In this document: positions 38,365 through 46,992 of the stretch, one piece after another | Numbering within the stretch: the stretch's first letter is position 1 | How the letters are laid out: the number at the start of each line of letters is the position of its first letter | Program-made: the position numbers and the translations under genes | Origin: Paracoccus sp. SMMA_5_TC | GTDB lineage: Bacteria > Pseudomonadota > Alphaproteobacteria > Rhodobacterales > Rhodobacteraceae | Assembly (NCBI RefSeq): GCF_009696685.2 | Contig: NZ_CP102355.1 | Span: 1,909,501 to 1,973,500 of the forward strand | Direction: 5' to 3' | DNA: 64,000 nucleotides | Notes under the pieces: model-generated | The model's database searches: none | The model's input: only the letters and a program-made list of their open reading frames with translations | Told to the model about the DNA's origin: nothing

Positions 38365-39069
38365 ATGTTCAACTATACCCGAAACATGCAGCTTGCCCTG
38401 AGTGACAAGCTGCGGCGCGCCGGCCTTGGTGCCGGCGCGGTCGGGGCAGTTGTCGTCGGCGTGGGCTTTCTGATCTCGGCGCTGTGGATCTGGTTGGCGC
38501 ATCACCTGCACTGGGGGCCGTTGGGCGCCTCGCTTGCGATTGGCGCGACATTCGTGGCTGTGGGCCTGATTGCCCTGGCTGGCGCCCGTCGTGAACGCCA
38601 CCCGATGCCGACAACGGATGACCTGAAATCCGAGGTCGCCCAGAACCTGACGCTGTTGGCCGATCAGGCTGTGGATCGTGCAACCGGTGTTGCCGATGCT
38701 GCGATCAATCGCGCCAGCGAGGCTGCCAGCCAGCTGGTCGAGCGAACGGGGCAAAAGGTTCATTCGGTCGCCGACACGCTTGCCTACAAGGCTGACCTGC
38801 TGGCCGAACGCGCGGAATCGCGCGTCGTCGGGAGCGCGCGCCGCAGCGGCGAAGCGATCATGGACCGCTTGGGCATCGCCCCGCAAACCCTGCGCAAGGC
38901 GCAGGACGGGCTGAGCCGCGGGGGAAAATCCAACGCCGCTACGCTTGCGCCCTTGCTGGGGGCGTTTGCGGTGGGCATGACGCTTGCGTCGCGCTTTCAG
39001 GACTGGCGTCATCGCGACGAGGTCGACGACTGGCACGATGCCGACGACGACTGGCCGGATTACCGTTAG
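38365..39069 (+). CDS. Holin-X-like (DUF1469-type) membrane protein
   Basis: This 234-residue protein has two hydrophobic segments near the N terminus (AGAVGAVVVGVGFLISALW and LGASLAIGATFVAVGLIALA), a long helical middle with Ala/Glu/Arg (VDRATGVADAAINRASEAAS) and an acidic Trp/Asp tail (EVDDWHDADDDWPD). Databases call such proteins phage holin family, but there is no phage context. Together with the DUF883 gene it looks like a two-gene envelope stress unit. The terminator at 39077-39104 follows directly. Confidence 0.78.
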   Translation: MFNYTRNMQLALSDKLRRAGLGAGAVGAVVVGVGFLISALWIWLAHHLHWGPLGASLAIGATFVAVGLIALAGARRERHPMPTTDDLKSEVAQNLTLLADQAVDRATGVADAAINRASEAASQLVERTGQKVHSVADTLAYKADLLAERAESRVVGSARRSGEAIMDRLGIAPQTLRKAQDGLSRGGKSNAATLAPLLGAFAVGMTLASRFQDWRHRDEVDDWHDADDDWPDYR

Positions 39070-39076
39070 AGACACG

Positions 39077-39104
39077 AAAGCCCGCGAGATCATCGCGGGC
39101 TTTT
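39077..39104. terminator. Intrinsic terminator shared by the holin-X-like gene and grxD
   Basis: AAAGCCCGCG (39077-39086) and CGCGGGCTTT (39094-39103) pair perfectly with a 7-base loop. TTTT closes the plus-strand side, and the AAA on the other side gives T on the minus strand. It lies between convergent genes. Confidence 0.85.
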
Positions 39105-39123
39105 GCAAAATTCACAAAGCGAA

Positions 39124-39486
39124 TCAGGCGTTTGCTTCGCGGATCTTGTTGGCGGCGTCCTTGTCGTAAGCCACACCCGCCTTGTCGAACAGCTGGTCCA
39201 GTTCACCCGACAATGTCATTTCGGTGACGATATCGCAGCCGCCCACGAACTCGCCCTTGACGTAAAGCTGGGGAATGGTCGGCCAATCGGAAAAATCCTT
39301 GATCCCCTGGCGAATATCGGGGTCGGCCAGCACGTTGACGTCGCGATATTCGACATTCATGTAATTCAGAACCCCGGCCACGCGGCTGGAAAAACCGCAT
39401 TGAGGCATTTCCTTGGTGCCTTTCATGAACAGCACCACATCGTTGTTGTCGATGGTTTCCTGAATCTGCTGACGCGCATCGGTCAT
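39124..39486 (-). CDS. grxD: Monothiol glutaredoxin, Grx4 type
   Basis: This CGFS monothiol glutaredoxin of 120 residues binds a [2Fe-2S] cluster with glutathione and works in Fe-S delivery and iron sensing. The motif CGFSSR has Cys30, with MKGTKEMPQ before it, [19 protein letters not shown] for the cis-Pro/glutathione site, and the family length. Its upstream neighbour on the same strand is a BolA-like gene 50 bases away, the known physical partner of Grx4 proteins. Confidence 0.96.
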   Translation of the reverse strand: MTDARQQIQETIDNNDVVLFMKGTKEMPQCGFSSRVAGVLNYMNVEYRDVNVLADPDIRQGIKDFSDWPTIPQLYVKGEFVGGCDIVTEMTLSGELDQLFDKAGVAYDKDAANKIREANA

Positions 39487-39536
39487 CTGGGTCTTCCTTG
39501 ATAGGGCGGCGCGGGCGAAGGCGTCGCTGATGTGAC

Positions 39537-39779
39537 TTATTCCGGGGCCTTGGTGGTCAGCGCCAGCGCATGCAGCGCCCCGTTGGGACCGTCCATGCTG
39601 CCCTGCAAGGCCGCATAGACGGCGCGTTGCTGCTGCACCCGGTTCTGGCCGCGAAAGCTTTCATCGATCACCTCGGCGGCATAGTGGTTGCCGTCCCCCG
39701 CCAGGTCGGTGATGGTGATCCGGGCGTTCGGAAATGCGGCGCGGATCAGCGCCTCGATGTCCTGAGCTTCCATAGCCAT
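39537..39779 (-). CDS. BolA family protein
   Basis: This 80-residue BolA/IbaG-type protein is expected to form a cluster-bridged heterodimer with the CGFS glutaredoxin encoded next to it. The class II KH-like fold shows [20 protein letters not shown], the [10 protein letters not shown] segment and [11 protein letters not shown] with the ligand His. ATG 39779 is used because AAGGA lies six bases upstream; an ATG two codons later is possible. The longer open frame upstream is not conserved. Confidence 0.92.
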   Translation of the reverse strand: MAMEAQDIEALIRAAFPNARITITDLAGDGNHYAAEVIDESFRGQNRVQQQRAVYAALQGSMDGPNGALHALALTTKAPE

Positions 39780-39849
39780 GGCTGGTCCTTTCACTGATGC
39801 TTCAGATGTAGGGGAAGCCCGCCCGGCCCGCAAGGTGGCCGCGGCCGCA

Positions 39850-40359
39850 TCAGGGGTTGATCAGGATCGGGGTGCCGTCCTGCACCATGGCATAGATTTC
39901 CTCGACCTCGGGATCGGTGACGGCAATGCAGCCCACCGTCCAGTCCCGGTTGGTGCGGGAAAGCACCCGACCTTCGGGCCCCTGGCCATGGATGAAGATG
40001 TCGCTGCCGGCGCTGCGCCCCAGCGCGGCTGCGGTCGCGCTGTCCTGGGCATTCGGGTATGAGATGCCCAGCGACAGGTGATAGCGGCTGTCGGGGTTTC
40101 GCCGATCTATGTAGTAAAGCCCCTCGGGGGTCTTGCCGTCGCCCTCGAACTGCTTGTGCCCGACAGGAAAGGTGCCAAGGCCGATGCGATAGGCCTTCAG
40201 CACCGTGTTGCCGCTGTAAAGCAGCATCTGCCGCTGGCTCTTGTTGACCACGATTTGCGTGACCGGCGGCCCGGAATAGCTGCGGAACTTGCTGGGCGCA
40301 CAGGCCGCAATCGTCAGCATCAGTGCCACGGCCACGAAACGTGCCAGCCAGCCAGTCAT
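39850..40359 (-). CDS. L,D-transpeptidase family lipoprotein (YkuD)
   Basis: This 169-residue predicted lipoprotein (lipobox IAAC, Cys20) has a YkuD catalytic domain for peptidoglycan cross-linking or trimming. Catalytic His124 is in IFIHGQG and Cys144 in TVGCIAVTDPEVEEIY. The Cys motif lacks the canonical SHGC. The GCIAVTD form is closer to the YafK/DpaA-type subgroup, so hydrolysis or a specialised role is possible. It is a single gene. About 180 bases upstream of it (40360-40536) contain only a promoter region shared with the DUF3422 gene. Confidence 0.87.
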   Translation of the reverse strand: MTGWLARFVAVALMLTIAACAPSKFRSYSGPPVTQIVVNKSQRQMLLYSGNTVLKAYRIGLGTFPVGHKQFEGDGKTPEGLYYIDRRNPDSRYHLSLGISYPNAQDSATAAALGRSAGSDIFIHGQGPEGRVLSRTNRDWTVGCIAVTDPEVEEIYAMVQDGTPILINP

Positions 40360-40536
40360 GCGCCTGTCCCCATGTTGCTTTTGCGGGCATCTTGCCTGTC
40401 GCCTGCCGGCGGGGCAACCGCCCGGCCGGTCACGAAATCGGGAAATGACCTTTGGGGCGTGGCAGTTTTGCCATGGCCCGCCACGCAGTAGCGTTTTTCT
40501 TTTTGCGACGGGAATTTTGACCGCTATTCAGGCCCC

Positions 40537-41841
40537 ATGAACGCCGATGACGAACATCCGTTGCGCTATGCGCTGGTCAATGAACTGCACGCCCGGCCCT
40601 CGCCGCGGCTGAAGGCGCCATGCACGGCCGTCTATCTGGCCTTCAAGGAGCCTGGCGATGCGGCAAACCGTGACCGAGGGCGCGATGTCGCGCATCTGGC
40701 CGATCTGTGCGGACGTCACGGCGCGCCACGGCCCGATACCAGCGCCGGCCATTACGCCGCGCAACTGGGGCGTCACAGCCTTCGCTGGGAAAGTCACACG
40801 GAATTCGTGACTTATGCCGCCTTTTCGCCCGGTTTGCCGGTGCGCCCTTTCGACCCGTCGGCCGCAGACATTTTCCCGCGCGACTGGCAGCATGTCGCAC
40901 CCGGCAAGCGCATCGCGGCGGTGATGATGCAGGTCGATTTCCTGCCCGAGGATCCGGCAGAGATCCTGCCGCGACTTTCTGAATGGTTCGCTGCGGACAG
41001 TCTTGCTACCGTCTGGGTGCTGGAGGAGGCGGCCGTCGTCGCAGGCGATTTCCGCATCGACCCTGCCGGCTGGATGCGCTTTGCGCTGTTCGTCAAGCCG
41101 GGCACGCAAAGCGGCCGCATCGGACGCATCGTCCAGCGGCTGCTGGATCTGGAAACCTATCGTGCCATGTCCATGCTGGGGCTGGGGCGCGCCCGGCAGC
41201 TGACCGAACAGCTGAACGCGCTGGACCCCCAGCTGACCGACATCGTCCAGAGCATGACCGATGACGCGCGTCCGGCCGAGGCGGTCCTGCACGACCTGCT
41301 GTCCGTATCGGCCCGGTTGGAAAGCGCCGCGACCCAGCACGCGTTTCGCTTTGGCGCCACCACGGCCTATGAGGCAATCGTGATGGACCGTGTTGCTTCG
41401 CTGCGCGAAACCCGGTTCATGGGCGGGCAGATGCTGACCGAATTCATGGCGCGGCGTTATCTGCCGGCAATGCGGACGGCGAAATCGGCAGAACGCCGGC
41501 TTGCTACCATGCTGGACCGCAGCGAACGCGCGGGCGAACTGCTGCGCACCCGCGTCGATGTCTGGCGCGGGGCCCAGAACCAGGAACTGATGCAGCGCAT
41601 GGATCGGCGCGCCGACCTGCAGCTGCGGTTGCAGCACACGGTCGAGGGGCTTTCGGTGGTGGCGATCAGCTATTATGCCGTCGGGCTGCTGGGTTACGCG
41701 CTGTATCCGCTGGCCAAGGTCATCCATATGGACAAGGCCTTGCTGACCGCGATCCTGACGCCTGTGGCGGTCATCTGCGTCTGGCTGGGCATGCGGCGCA
41801 TCCGCGCCCGACTACATGACGGCACCCATGAACATCATTGA
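40537..41841 (+). CDS. DUF3422 family membrane-anchored protein
   Basis: This 434-residue protein of the DUF3422 family starts at the conserved HPLRYALVNELHARPSP. The large cytoplasmic part has LRWESHTEFVTYAAF and helical segments with YRAMSMLGLGRAR. The C terminus carries two membrane helices (SVVAISYYAVGLLGYAL and ALLTAILTPVAVICVWLG) followed by a basic tail. Function is unknown. ATG 40537 is the obvious start. Confidence 0.87.
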   Translation: MNADDEHPLRYALVNELHARPSPRLKAPCTAVYLAFKEPGDAANRDRGRDVAHLADLCGRHGAPRPDTSAGHYAAQLGRHSLRWESHTEFVTYAAFSPGLPVRPFDPSAADIFPRDWQHVAPGKRIAAVMMQVDFLPEDPAEILPRLSEWFAADSLATVWVLEEAAVVAGDFRIDPAGWMRFALFVKPGTQSGRIGRIVQRLLDLETYRAMSMLGLGRARQLTEQLNALDPQLTDIVQSMTDDARPAEAVLHDLLSVSARLESAATQHAFRFGATTAYEAIVMDRVASLRETRFMGGQMLTEFMARRYLPAMRTAKSAERRLATMLDRSERAGELLRTRVDVWRGAQNQELMQRMDRRADLQLRLQHTVEGLSVVAISYYAVGLLGYALYPLAKVIHMDKALLTAILTPVAVICVWLGMRRIRARLHDGTHEHH

Positions 41842-41868
41842 TTTTCATAAGATTGAAAGGGGAACTTG

Positions 41869-41943
41869 ATGCGACTTATCATCTCTTTGGTGGCGGTCAT
41901 GTCGCTGACCGCCTGCAATGTTCCGCTGGTGCCGTTGATCTGA
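41869..41943 (+). CDS. Tiny lipoprotein of 24 residues
   Basis: The reading frame from ATG 41869 encodes MRLIISLVAVMSLTACNVP and five more residues, then TGA 41941-41943. It has a lipoprotein signal peptide with lipobox LTAC (Cys16), GAAAGGGGA as ribosome-binding site, and the stop overlaps the next ATG by one base. The mature lipopeptide would be only nine residues (CNVPLVPLI), similar in scale to entericidins. It may also serve to couple translation of the ArsC-like gene. The signal and spacing make it credible despite the size. Confidence 0.6.
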   Translation: MRLIISLVAVMSLTACNVPLVPLI

Positions 41944-42287
41944 TGGCGGGGCAGTTGCAGATGTATGGCCTTGGCCATTGCTCAACCTGCCAGAAGGCGC
42001 AGGCCGAGCTTGAGGCGGCGGGCTGGCAGGTCAGCTTCCGTGATGTGGCCAAGGAGCCGCTGTCGCAAGCGGAATGGACCCGGATGATCGACGAATTCGG
42101 CGATAAGATCGTGAACCGTGCCAGCCTGACCTGGCGCGGCATGTCCGAGGATGAGCGCGGCGGCACGCCGTTGCAGATGCTCGCGGCGAAACCTTCGCTG
42201 ATGAAGCGTCCCGCCATTGTCCAGGGCGACCAGCGGTTGCTGGGCTGGACGGCGAACGTCAAGCGGGCGCTGGGCGTCAGCGCCTGA
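41943..42287 (+). CDS. ArsC/YffB-like glutaredoxin-fold protein
   Basis: This 114-residue protein of the ArsC/Spx thioredoxin-like family has a GHCSTCQKA motif (Cys13, Cys16) at the N terminus, KEPLSQAEWTRM and the late PAIVQGDQRLLGW. The CxxC instead of a single Cys and the C-terminal pattern fit the YffB group of unclear function rather than true arsenate reductase. The start overlaps the tiny lipoprotein stop (TGATG), and the 3' end overlaps the convergent binding-protein gene by 11 bases. Confidence 0.85.
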   Translation: MAGQLQMYGLGHCSTCQKAQAELEAAGWQVSFRDVAKEPLSQAEWTRMIDEFGDKIVNRASLTWRGMSEDERGGTPLQMLAAKPSLMKRPAIVQGDQRLLGWTANVKRALGVSA

Positions 42288-43275
42288 CGGCGGCCGCCTC
42301 GCCGCCGGCTGTGCCGGCGGGGTCCGGGGCGGTCAGGCCAAGCTGCACCACCAGATCGGTGGCGGCGTCGCGCGGCATCTGTCGCAGCAGGCCGGCGGCG
42401 CGCATCATCTCGGCTGTGCGTTGCAGATCGCCATGATCCAGCCGCCCGGTGTCGGACATCGTCGGCGCAAGCCGGGCGATGATCCGGGTCTGGCGCTGCA
42501 GGGTCTGGGGGTCGGCATCCTCACCCAGCACCAACCGGGCGGCAGCCTGCGGATCGGCGGCGGCCTCGCGCCAGCCGCGCAGGCTGGCCTGCAACAGCCG
42601 CGCCAGCATGTCGCGGAATTCCGGCCGCGCCAGATCGGGCGCCAGGGCATACAGCCCATCCTCGGGCAGGGCGGCGCCCTGTGCCTGCGGGTCCAGCACC
42701 GTTATTGCCGGATCGTCGGGCAACGGGTCATGGTCAAGGCTGCTGACACAGGCCGCCTGCCGGTGCCGCAGCATCTGGGCGGGGTCGGACCATTGCCGCA
42801 TCAGGCCGACGCCGGTCAGGCTGTCGTCAACCGCCAGCCCCAGGCGGTGCAGCCAGACCAGCAGTGGATATTCGCCCCCGCCGAACCAGTTGCCGATGCT
42901 GCGTCCGCGCAGATCGGGGGCCGAAACGACGCCGGCATCGCGCAGGCAGGTCAGCCGAAAGGCGGGCTGGCGCTGCATCTGCGCCAGATTGACCACCGGC
43001 AGGCCGTTTTCGCGCGCGACCAGCGCGACCGGCAGCCATTCGACCGCGACATCCGCCTGACCGCGGGCGAGCGTTTCAAAGGGATGGTTGTCCTGGGTCG
43101 GGGCAGGCCGCAGATGGACCTGCAGCCCCAGATCCTGAAAATAGCCGCGCTTCTGCGCCAGCACATATCCGGCGGATTCGCCAAGGCCGGGGCCGCGCAA
43201 TTGCAGCGTCAGCGCCTGGCCATGCGCGGCCAGCGGCGCCACCGCCAGCAGCAGGATCATCAGCAATCTTGTCAT
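42277..43275 (-). CDS. Periplasmic substrate-binding protein, NMT1/THI5/SsuA-like
   Basis: This 332-residue secreted binding protein has a signal peptide (TRLLMILLLAVAPLAAHGQA) from ATG 43275. The mature part has LGESAGYVLAQKRGYFQDLGLQVHL, ADVAVEWLPVALVAREN and RSIGNWFGGGEYP, as in nitrate/sulfonate/HMP-binding proteins of the NMT1 type. No permease or ATPase gene is adjacent, so the transporter partner is elsewhere or the protein works alone. The ligand is undetermined; HMP-type or taurine-type compounds are possible. The frame extends further upstream without a signal. Confidence 0.82.
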   Translation of the reverse strand: MTRLLMILLLAVAPLAAHGQALTLQLRGPGLGESAGYVLAQKRGYFQDLGLQVHLRPAPTQDNHPFETLARGQADVAVEWLPVALVARENGLPVVNLAQMQRQPAFRLTCLRDAGVVSAPDLRGRSIGNWFGGGEYPLLVWLHRLGLAVDDSLTGVGLMRQWSDPAQMLRHRQAACVSSLDHDPLPDDPAITVLDPQAQGAALPEDGLYALAPDLARPEFRDMLARLLQASLRGWREAAADPQAAARLVLGEDADPQTLQRQTRIIARLAPTMSDTGRLDHGDLQRTAEMMRAAGLLRQMPRDAATDLVVQLGLTAPDPAGTAGGEAAAVRR

Positions 43276-43363
43276 CACCGGGCCATGGTTAGCCGCCACC
43301 CCCGCAGCCCGCAAGCCGCCCCGGCGCACGTTGCCGCGAGCGCGTGGTGCCGGTCAGTCCCGC

Positions 43364-44785
43364 CTAGCCGCGGGCATAGACATCCTCGTAGCGCACGATG
43401 TCGTCCTCGCCCAGATAGGCGCCGGTCTGCACCTCGATCAGCACCATGGGCACCTTGCCAGGGTTTTCCATCCGATGTACGGCCCCCAGCGGCACATAGA
43501 TCGACTGGTTTTCGGTCACCAGCGTCACCGTGTCGTTGACCGTCACCCGCGCGGTCCCCGACACCACGATCCAGTGTTCCGAGCGGTGGAAATGCGATTG
43601 CAGCGACAGCGCGGCGCCGGGGTTCACGACGATGCGCTTGACCTGAAAGCGGTCGGCCAGGGCCAGGGTCTCGAACCAGCCCCAAGGCCGGTGGTCGCGC
43701 AGAAAGCTTTCTGCCTGGCGCGCGCCTTTGGCCTTCAGCGCGCTGACGGCCTTGCGCACGTCCTGGGCGCGATCCATGCCGGCGACCAGCACGGCATCAT
43801 CCGTGGCCACCACCATCAGGTTGTTCAGGCCGATGCCGACCACCTCGATGCCATGATCCTGCGATCGCAGCAGCACGTTGTCGCAGTCAATCGCCGTGGA
43901 CTGGGCATCGACGACCACGCCCCGCGGCGCGGGGGCCGCGATCTGCGCCTCGCGCCAGACGGCGTCCCAGCCGCCCAGATCCGACCAGTGACCGGAAAAG
44001 CGCACGACCGACAGGTTGTCGGCATGCTCCAGCACCGCGTAATCCACAGACAGGTCGGGCAGGCGCTCCCAGGGTTCGGGGGCCAGCCGCAGAAAGCCCA
44101 GGTCGCTGCGCGCCTCGGTCAGCGCGGCCTGGACGGGGGTCAGGAATTCCGGCGCATGGGCCTGGAAGGCGGCGACCATGGCGCGGGCCTGGAACAGGAA
44201 GATGCCGGCGTTCCACAGGAAGCTTTCCTGGGCAATCATCCGGGCGGCGGTTTCCGCATCGGGTTTTTCGACAAAACGTTTCAGCACCAGCGGGCCTTGG
44301 CCCTGGCCCTCGGCCTCCATATAGCCATAGCCGGTTTCCGGGCGGGTTGGGGTGATGCCGAAGGTGACGATGCGGCCGGCCCGCGCCGCCTGCAGGCCCA
44401 GATCGACGGCCCGGCCAAAGGCCTCGGCATCCGGGACCACATGGTCCGAAGGCGCGACCAGCAGCACCGCATCGGGGTCATCGGCCAGCGCGTGCAGCGC
44501 GGCGGCCAGAATCGCCGGTGCGGTATTGCGGCCGGCGGGCTCGATCAGGATGGCGGCGGCGCGAACGCCGATCTGGTCCAGCTGTTCGGCCACGATGAAG
44601 CGGAAATCGGCATTGGTCATCACCAGCGGCGCGCCGTAGCGATCGCCCGACAGCCGCCGGGCCGAGGCCTGGAACAGGCTTTCCTCGCCGATCAGCGGCG
44701 CGAACTGCTTGGGAAAGCTTTTGCGCGACACCGGCCACAACCGGGTGCCGGAACCGCCGGCCAGTAGCACTGGGGTAATCGTCAT
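43364..44785 (-). CDS. manC: Mannose-1-phosphate guanylyltransferase / mannose-6-phosphate isomerase
   Basis: This bifunctional type II enzyme makes GDP-mannose for surface polysaccharides. The 473-residue protein has the nucleotidyltransferase part (about 1-340) with LLAGGSGTRLWPVSR and FPKQF. The C-terminal cupin isomerase part (about 350-470) has LQSHFHRSEHWIVVSGTA and QSIYVPLGAVHRMENPG with the metal-binding His and Glu. ATG 44785 is chosen, with GGAG upstream; the open frame extends 22 codons further. No linked polysaccharide genes are adjacent. Confidence 0.93.
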   Translation of the reverse strand: MTITPVLLAGGSGTRLWPVSRKSFPKQFAPLIGEESLFQASARRLSGDRYGAPLVMTNADFRFIVAEQLDQIGVRAAAILIEPAGRNTAPAILAAALHALADDPDAVLLVAPSDHVVPDAEAFGRAVDLGLQAARAGRIVTFGITPTRPETGYGYMEAEGQGQGPLVLKRFVEKPDAETAARMIAQESFLWNAGIFLFQARAMVAAFQAHAPEFLTPVQAALTEARSDLGFLRLAPEPWERLPDLSVDYAVLEHADNLSVVRFSGHWSDLGGWDAVWREAQIAAPAPRGVVVDAQSTAIDCDNVLLRSQDHGIEVVGIGLNNLMVVATDDAVLVAGMDRAQDVRKAVSALKAKGARQAESFLRDHRPWGWFETLALADRFQVKRIVVNPGAALSLQSHFHRSEHWIVVSGTARVTVNDTVTLVTENQSIYVPLGAVHRMENPGKVPMVLIEVQTGAYLGEDDIVRYEDVYARG

Positions 44786-44918
44786 CAACACTGCACTCCA
44801 TCGGGCGGGCGATTCCGGCCCCAGTATTTCCCGCGTCGCGTTCCCGCGCAAGTTGCGCTAGATGCCGCTCGGCCACGGTCATCGCTTAGCACGCGGGCCG
44901 GTGCGGCGCAAAGGCCGC

Positions 44919-45839
44919 TCAATAGCCCAGGGAGCGGTCCACCTGATACAGCAGCGGCGCCCCGCGCATGGCCCGGCGCAGGTTTTCGGCCACCACCGGG
45001 GCCGCCGTTTGCGGCCGGGTCTCGGCCGAGACATGCGGCGTCACCGTGACCCGGGGATGTCGCCAGAAGCCATGTTCGCGGGGCAGGGGCTCGGTGCGGA
45101 ACACGTCCAGCACGGCATGGTCCAGATGGCCGCGGTCGAGTGCGGCGATCAGTGCCTCGTCATCGATCAGGCTGCCGCGACCGGCATTGATGATGGTCGC
45201 GCCCTTCGGCAGCAGCGCCAGCCGCTCGCGGTTCATAAGGTTGCGGGTCTGTGGCGTGTCCGGCAGCAGGCAGACCAGGATCTGCGCGCCCGCCAGCGCC
45301 GCCCCGAGGTCGTCCTGTCCCAGCACCCGCAGCCCGGCAATCGGGCGGGCGCGGCGCGACCAGCCGGTGACCTGAAAACCCAGGTGGGCGAGGGCGCGCC
45401 CGACCGCCGCGCCCAGTTCCCCCAGGCCCAGAACCGTGACCCGTCTTTCGCTGGCCAGCGGCGGCGTCAGCGCGTTGCGCCATTCGCCGTCCTGGGCATA
45501 GCGGTCCATGCCCAGATGCGACCGCAAGACCCAGCCCAGGCAGTATTCGGTCATGCCTTGCGCAAGGCCGGGATCGACCATGCGGCACAACGGCTGGGTC
45601 AGGGTCGGGTTGTCGATGATGCGCTCGACCCCCGCCCACAGGCTTTGCACCAGCCGGGCGCGCCGAAACGGGGTGAAATCCAGCGCGGCCCCATCCTGCG
45701 GATAGCCGGGCGCATAGATCAGCGCGTCGAAATCCTCGGCCGGGCCGTCGCGGCACAGCTGCATTTCCGGGCAGGCCGCGCGCAGCGCCGGCGCCCAGGC
45801 GTTCCACAACCGATCCGGGGCGGCAAACAGCACCTTCAT
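44919..45839 (-). CDS. ghrA: Glyoxylate/hydroxypyruvate reductase A
   Basis: This D-2-hydroxyacid dehydrogenase is of the GhrA type, reducing glyoxylate or hydroxypyruvate with NADPH. The 306-residue protein has the nucleotide motif GLGELGAAVGRALAHLG, LLPDTPQTRNLMN, GATIINAGRGSLIDD and the C-terminal FWRHPRVTVTPHVSAET with catalytic His. The start at 45839 falls 10 bases after the rodA stop and removes 11 N-terminal residues that would overlap rodA. It is probably read through from the rodA operon but is functionally unrelated. Confidence 0.9.
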   Translation of the reverse strand: MKVLFAAPDRLWNAWAPALRAACPEMQLCRDGPAEDFDALIYAPGYPQDGAALDFTPFRRARLVQSLWAGVERIIDNPTLTQPLCRMVDPGLAQGMTEYCLGWVLRSHLGMDRYAQDGEWRNALTPPLASERRVTVLGLGELGAAVGRALAHLGFQVTGWSRRARPIAGLRVLGQDDLGAALAGAQILVCLLPDTPQTRNLMNRERLALLPKGATIINAGRGSLIDDEALIAALDRGHLDHAVLDVFRTEPLPREHGFWRHPRVTVTPHVSAETRPQTAAPVVAENLRRAMRGAPLLYQVDRSLGY

Positions 45840-45849
45840 CCCCGCCGCC

Positions 45850-46992
45850 TCATCCGCGCGGCCGGTGGACATGAGCCGATTGCAGGATGCCGAACCCCAT
45901 CAGCAGGATCATCAGCGATGTTCCCCCATAGCTGACCAGCGGCAGCGGCGAGCCCTTGGCCGGCAGCATCCCCATGACGGTTGCCATGTTGATCGAGAAA
46001 TACAAAAAGAACGTGCCGGCGATGCCGATGGTCAGCAGGCTGGCAAAGCGGTCGCGGTTGGTCAGGGCGGAATGCATGCAGAAGCCAAGGATCAGCACAT
46101 ACAGCAGCAACAGCGAGCCCGCGCCGACAAAACCGAACTCCTCGGCCAGCGAGGTAAAGATGAAATCGGTGTGCTTTTCGGGCAGGAAGTTCAGTCGCGA
46201 TTGCGTGCCCTGCATGAAACCGCGCCCCGACCAGCCGCCCGAGCCAAGCGCAATCTGTGCCTGGGCGATGTTGTAGCCCGCCCCCAGCGGATCCGATCCG
46301 GGGTCAAGAAAGGTGTCGATGCGTTTGAACTGATAGTCGTGCAGCAATTGCCAGTCGGTGCCACGGCTTTCCATTACCGCGGTGACGCCAGCGACCACGA
46401 TGGCGATGACGGCGGCGAAATACCACAGGCTGACGCCGGCCGCGAACATCACGATGCCGCCGCCCGCGATCAGCATGATCGAGGTGCCCAGGTCGGGCTG
46501 CATCAGCACCAGGCCCGTGGGCAGCAGGATCAGCACCACCGGGACCAGCACCCAGAACGGGCGCGAGACCTTGTCCACCGGCAGCCAGTCGTAATAGGCC
46601 GCGAGGGTCATCACGAACGCGACCTTGGTCAGTTCCGAGGGCTGGATTCGGATGGGCCCAAGCACCAGCCAGCGCTGCGCGCCCATGCCGATGTCGCCCA
46701 TGATTTCGACCAGGACCAGCAGCAGTACGCAGACCACATAGGCCACAACCGCGATCGAGCGCCAGAACCAGATCGGCACAAAGGCCAGGGCGAACATCAG
46801 CACCATGCCGACGGCAAAGCGTTCCATCTGCGGCATGGCCCATTTGTCGATGTCGCCGCCCGATACCGAATACAGCATCAGAAAGCCGATGCAGCTGACC
46901 GCAGTCACCAGAAACACCACCGGCCAGTTCAGATACAGGATCTTGCGCCAGCCGGTCGGCGCCTGGGCCATGTGATAGTCAAGATAGCTCAT
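45850..46992 (-). CDS. rodA: Peptidoglycan glycosyltransferase RodA
   Basis: This SEDS-family polymerase makes glycan strands in the elongation complex with PBP2. The 380-residue protein has about ten membrane helices, the SEDS signatures GWSGRGFMQGTQSRLNFLPEKHTDF and SYGGTSLMILLMGFGIL, and an N-terminal YLNWPVVFLVTAVSCIGFLML. The ATG at 46992 overlaps the mrdA stop (ATGA). The longer upstream frame within mrdA is not used. Confidence 0.95.
   Translation of the reverse strand: MSYLDYHMAQAPTGWRKILYLNWPVVFLVTAVSCIGFLMLYSVSGGDIDKWAMPQMERFAVGMVLMFALAFVPIWFWRSIAVVAYVVCVLLLVLVEIMGDIGMGAQRWLVLGPIRIQPSELTKVAFVMTLAAYYDWLPVDKVSRPFWVLVPVVLILLPTGLVLMQPDLGTSIMLIAGGGIVMFAAGVSLWYFAAVIAIVVAGVTAVMESRGTDWQLLHDYQFKRIDTFLDPGSDPLGAGYNIAQAQIALGSGGWSGRGFMQGTQSRLNFLPEKHTDFIFTSLAEEFGFVGAGSLLLLYVLILGFCMHSALTNRDRFASLLTIGIAGTFFLYFSINMATVMGMLPAKGSPLPLVSYGGTSLMILLMGFGILQSAHVHRPRG

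Noticed and set aside
38365..39069. Possible prophage remnant because of the holin-like product
   Set aside because: No other phage gene, attachment site or composition shift; the protein is of the chromosomal holin-X type paired with a DUF883 gene.
41821..41868. FNR-type box (TTGAT-N4-ATCAA) before the tiny lipoprotein
   Set aside because: Only one half (TTGAT) is present; the other half does not match.
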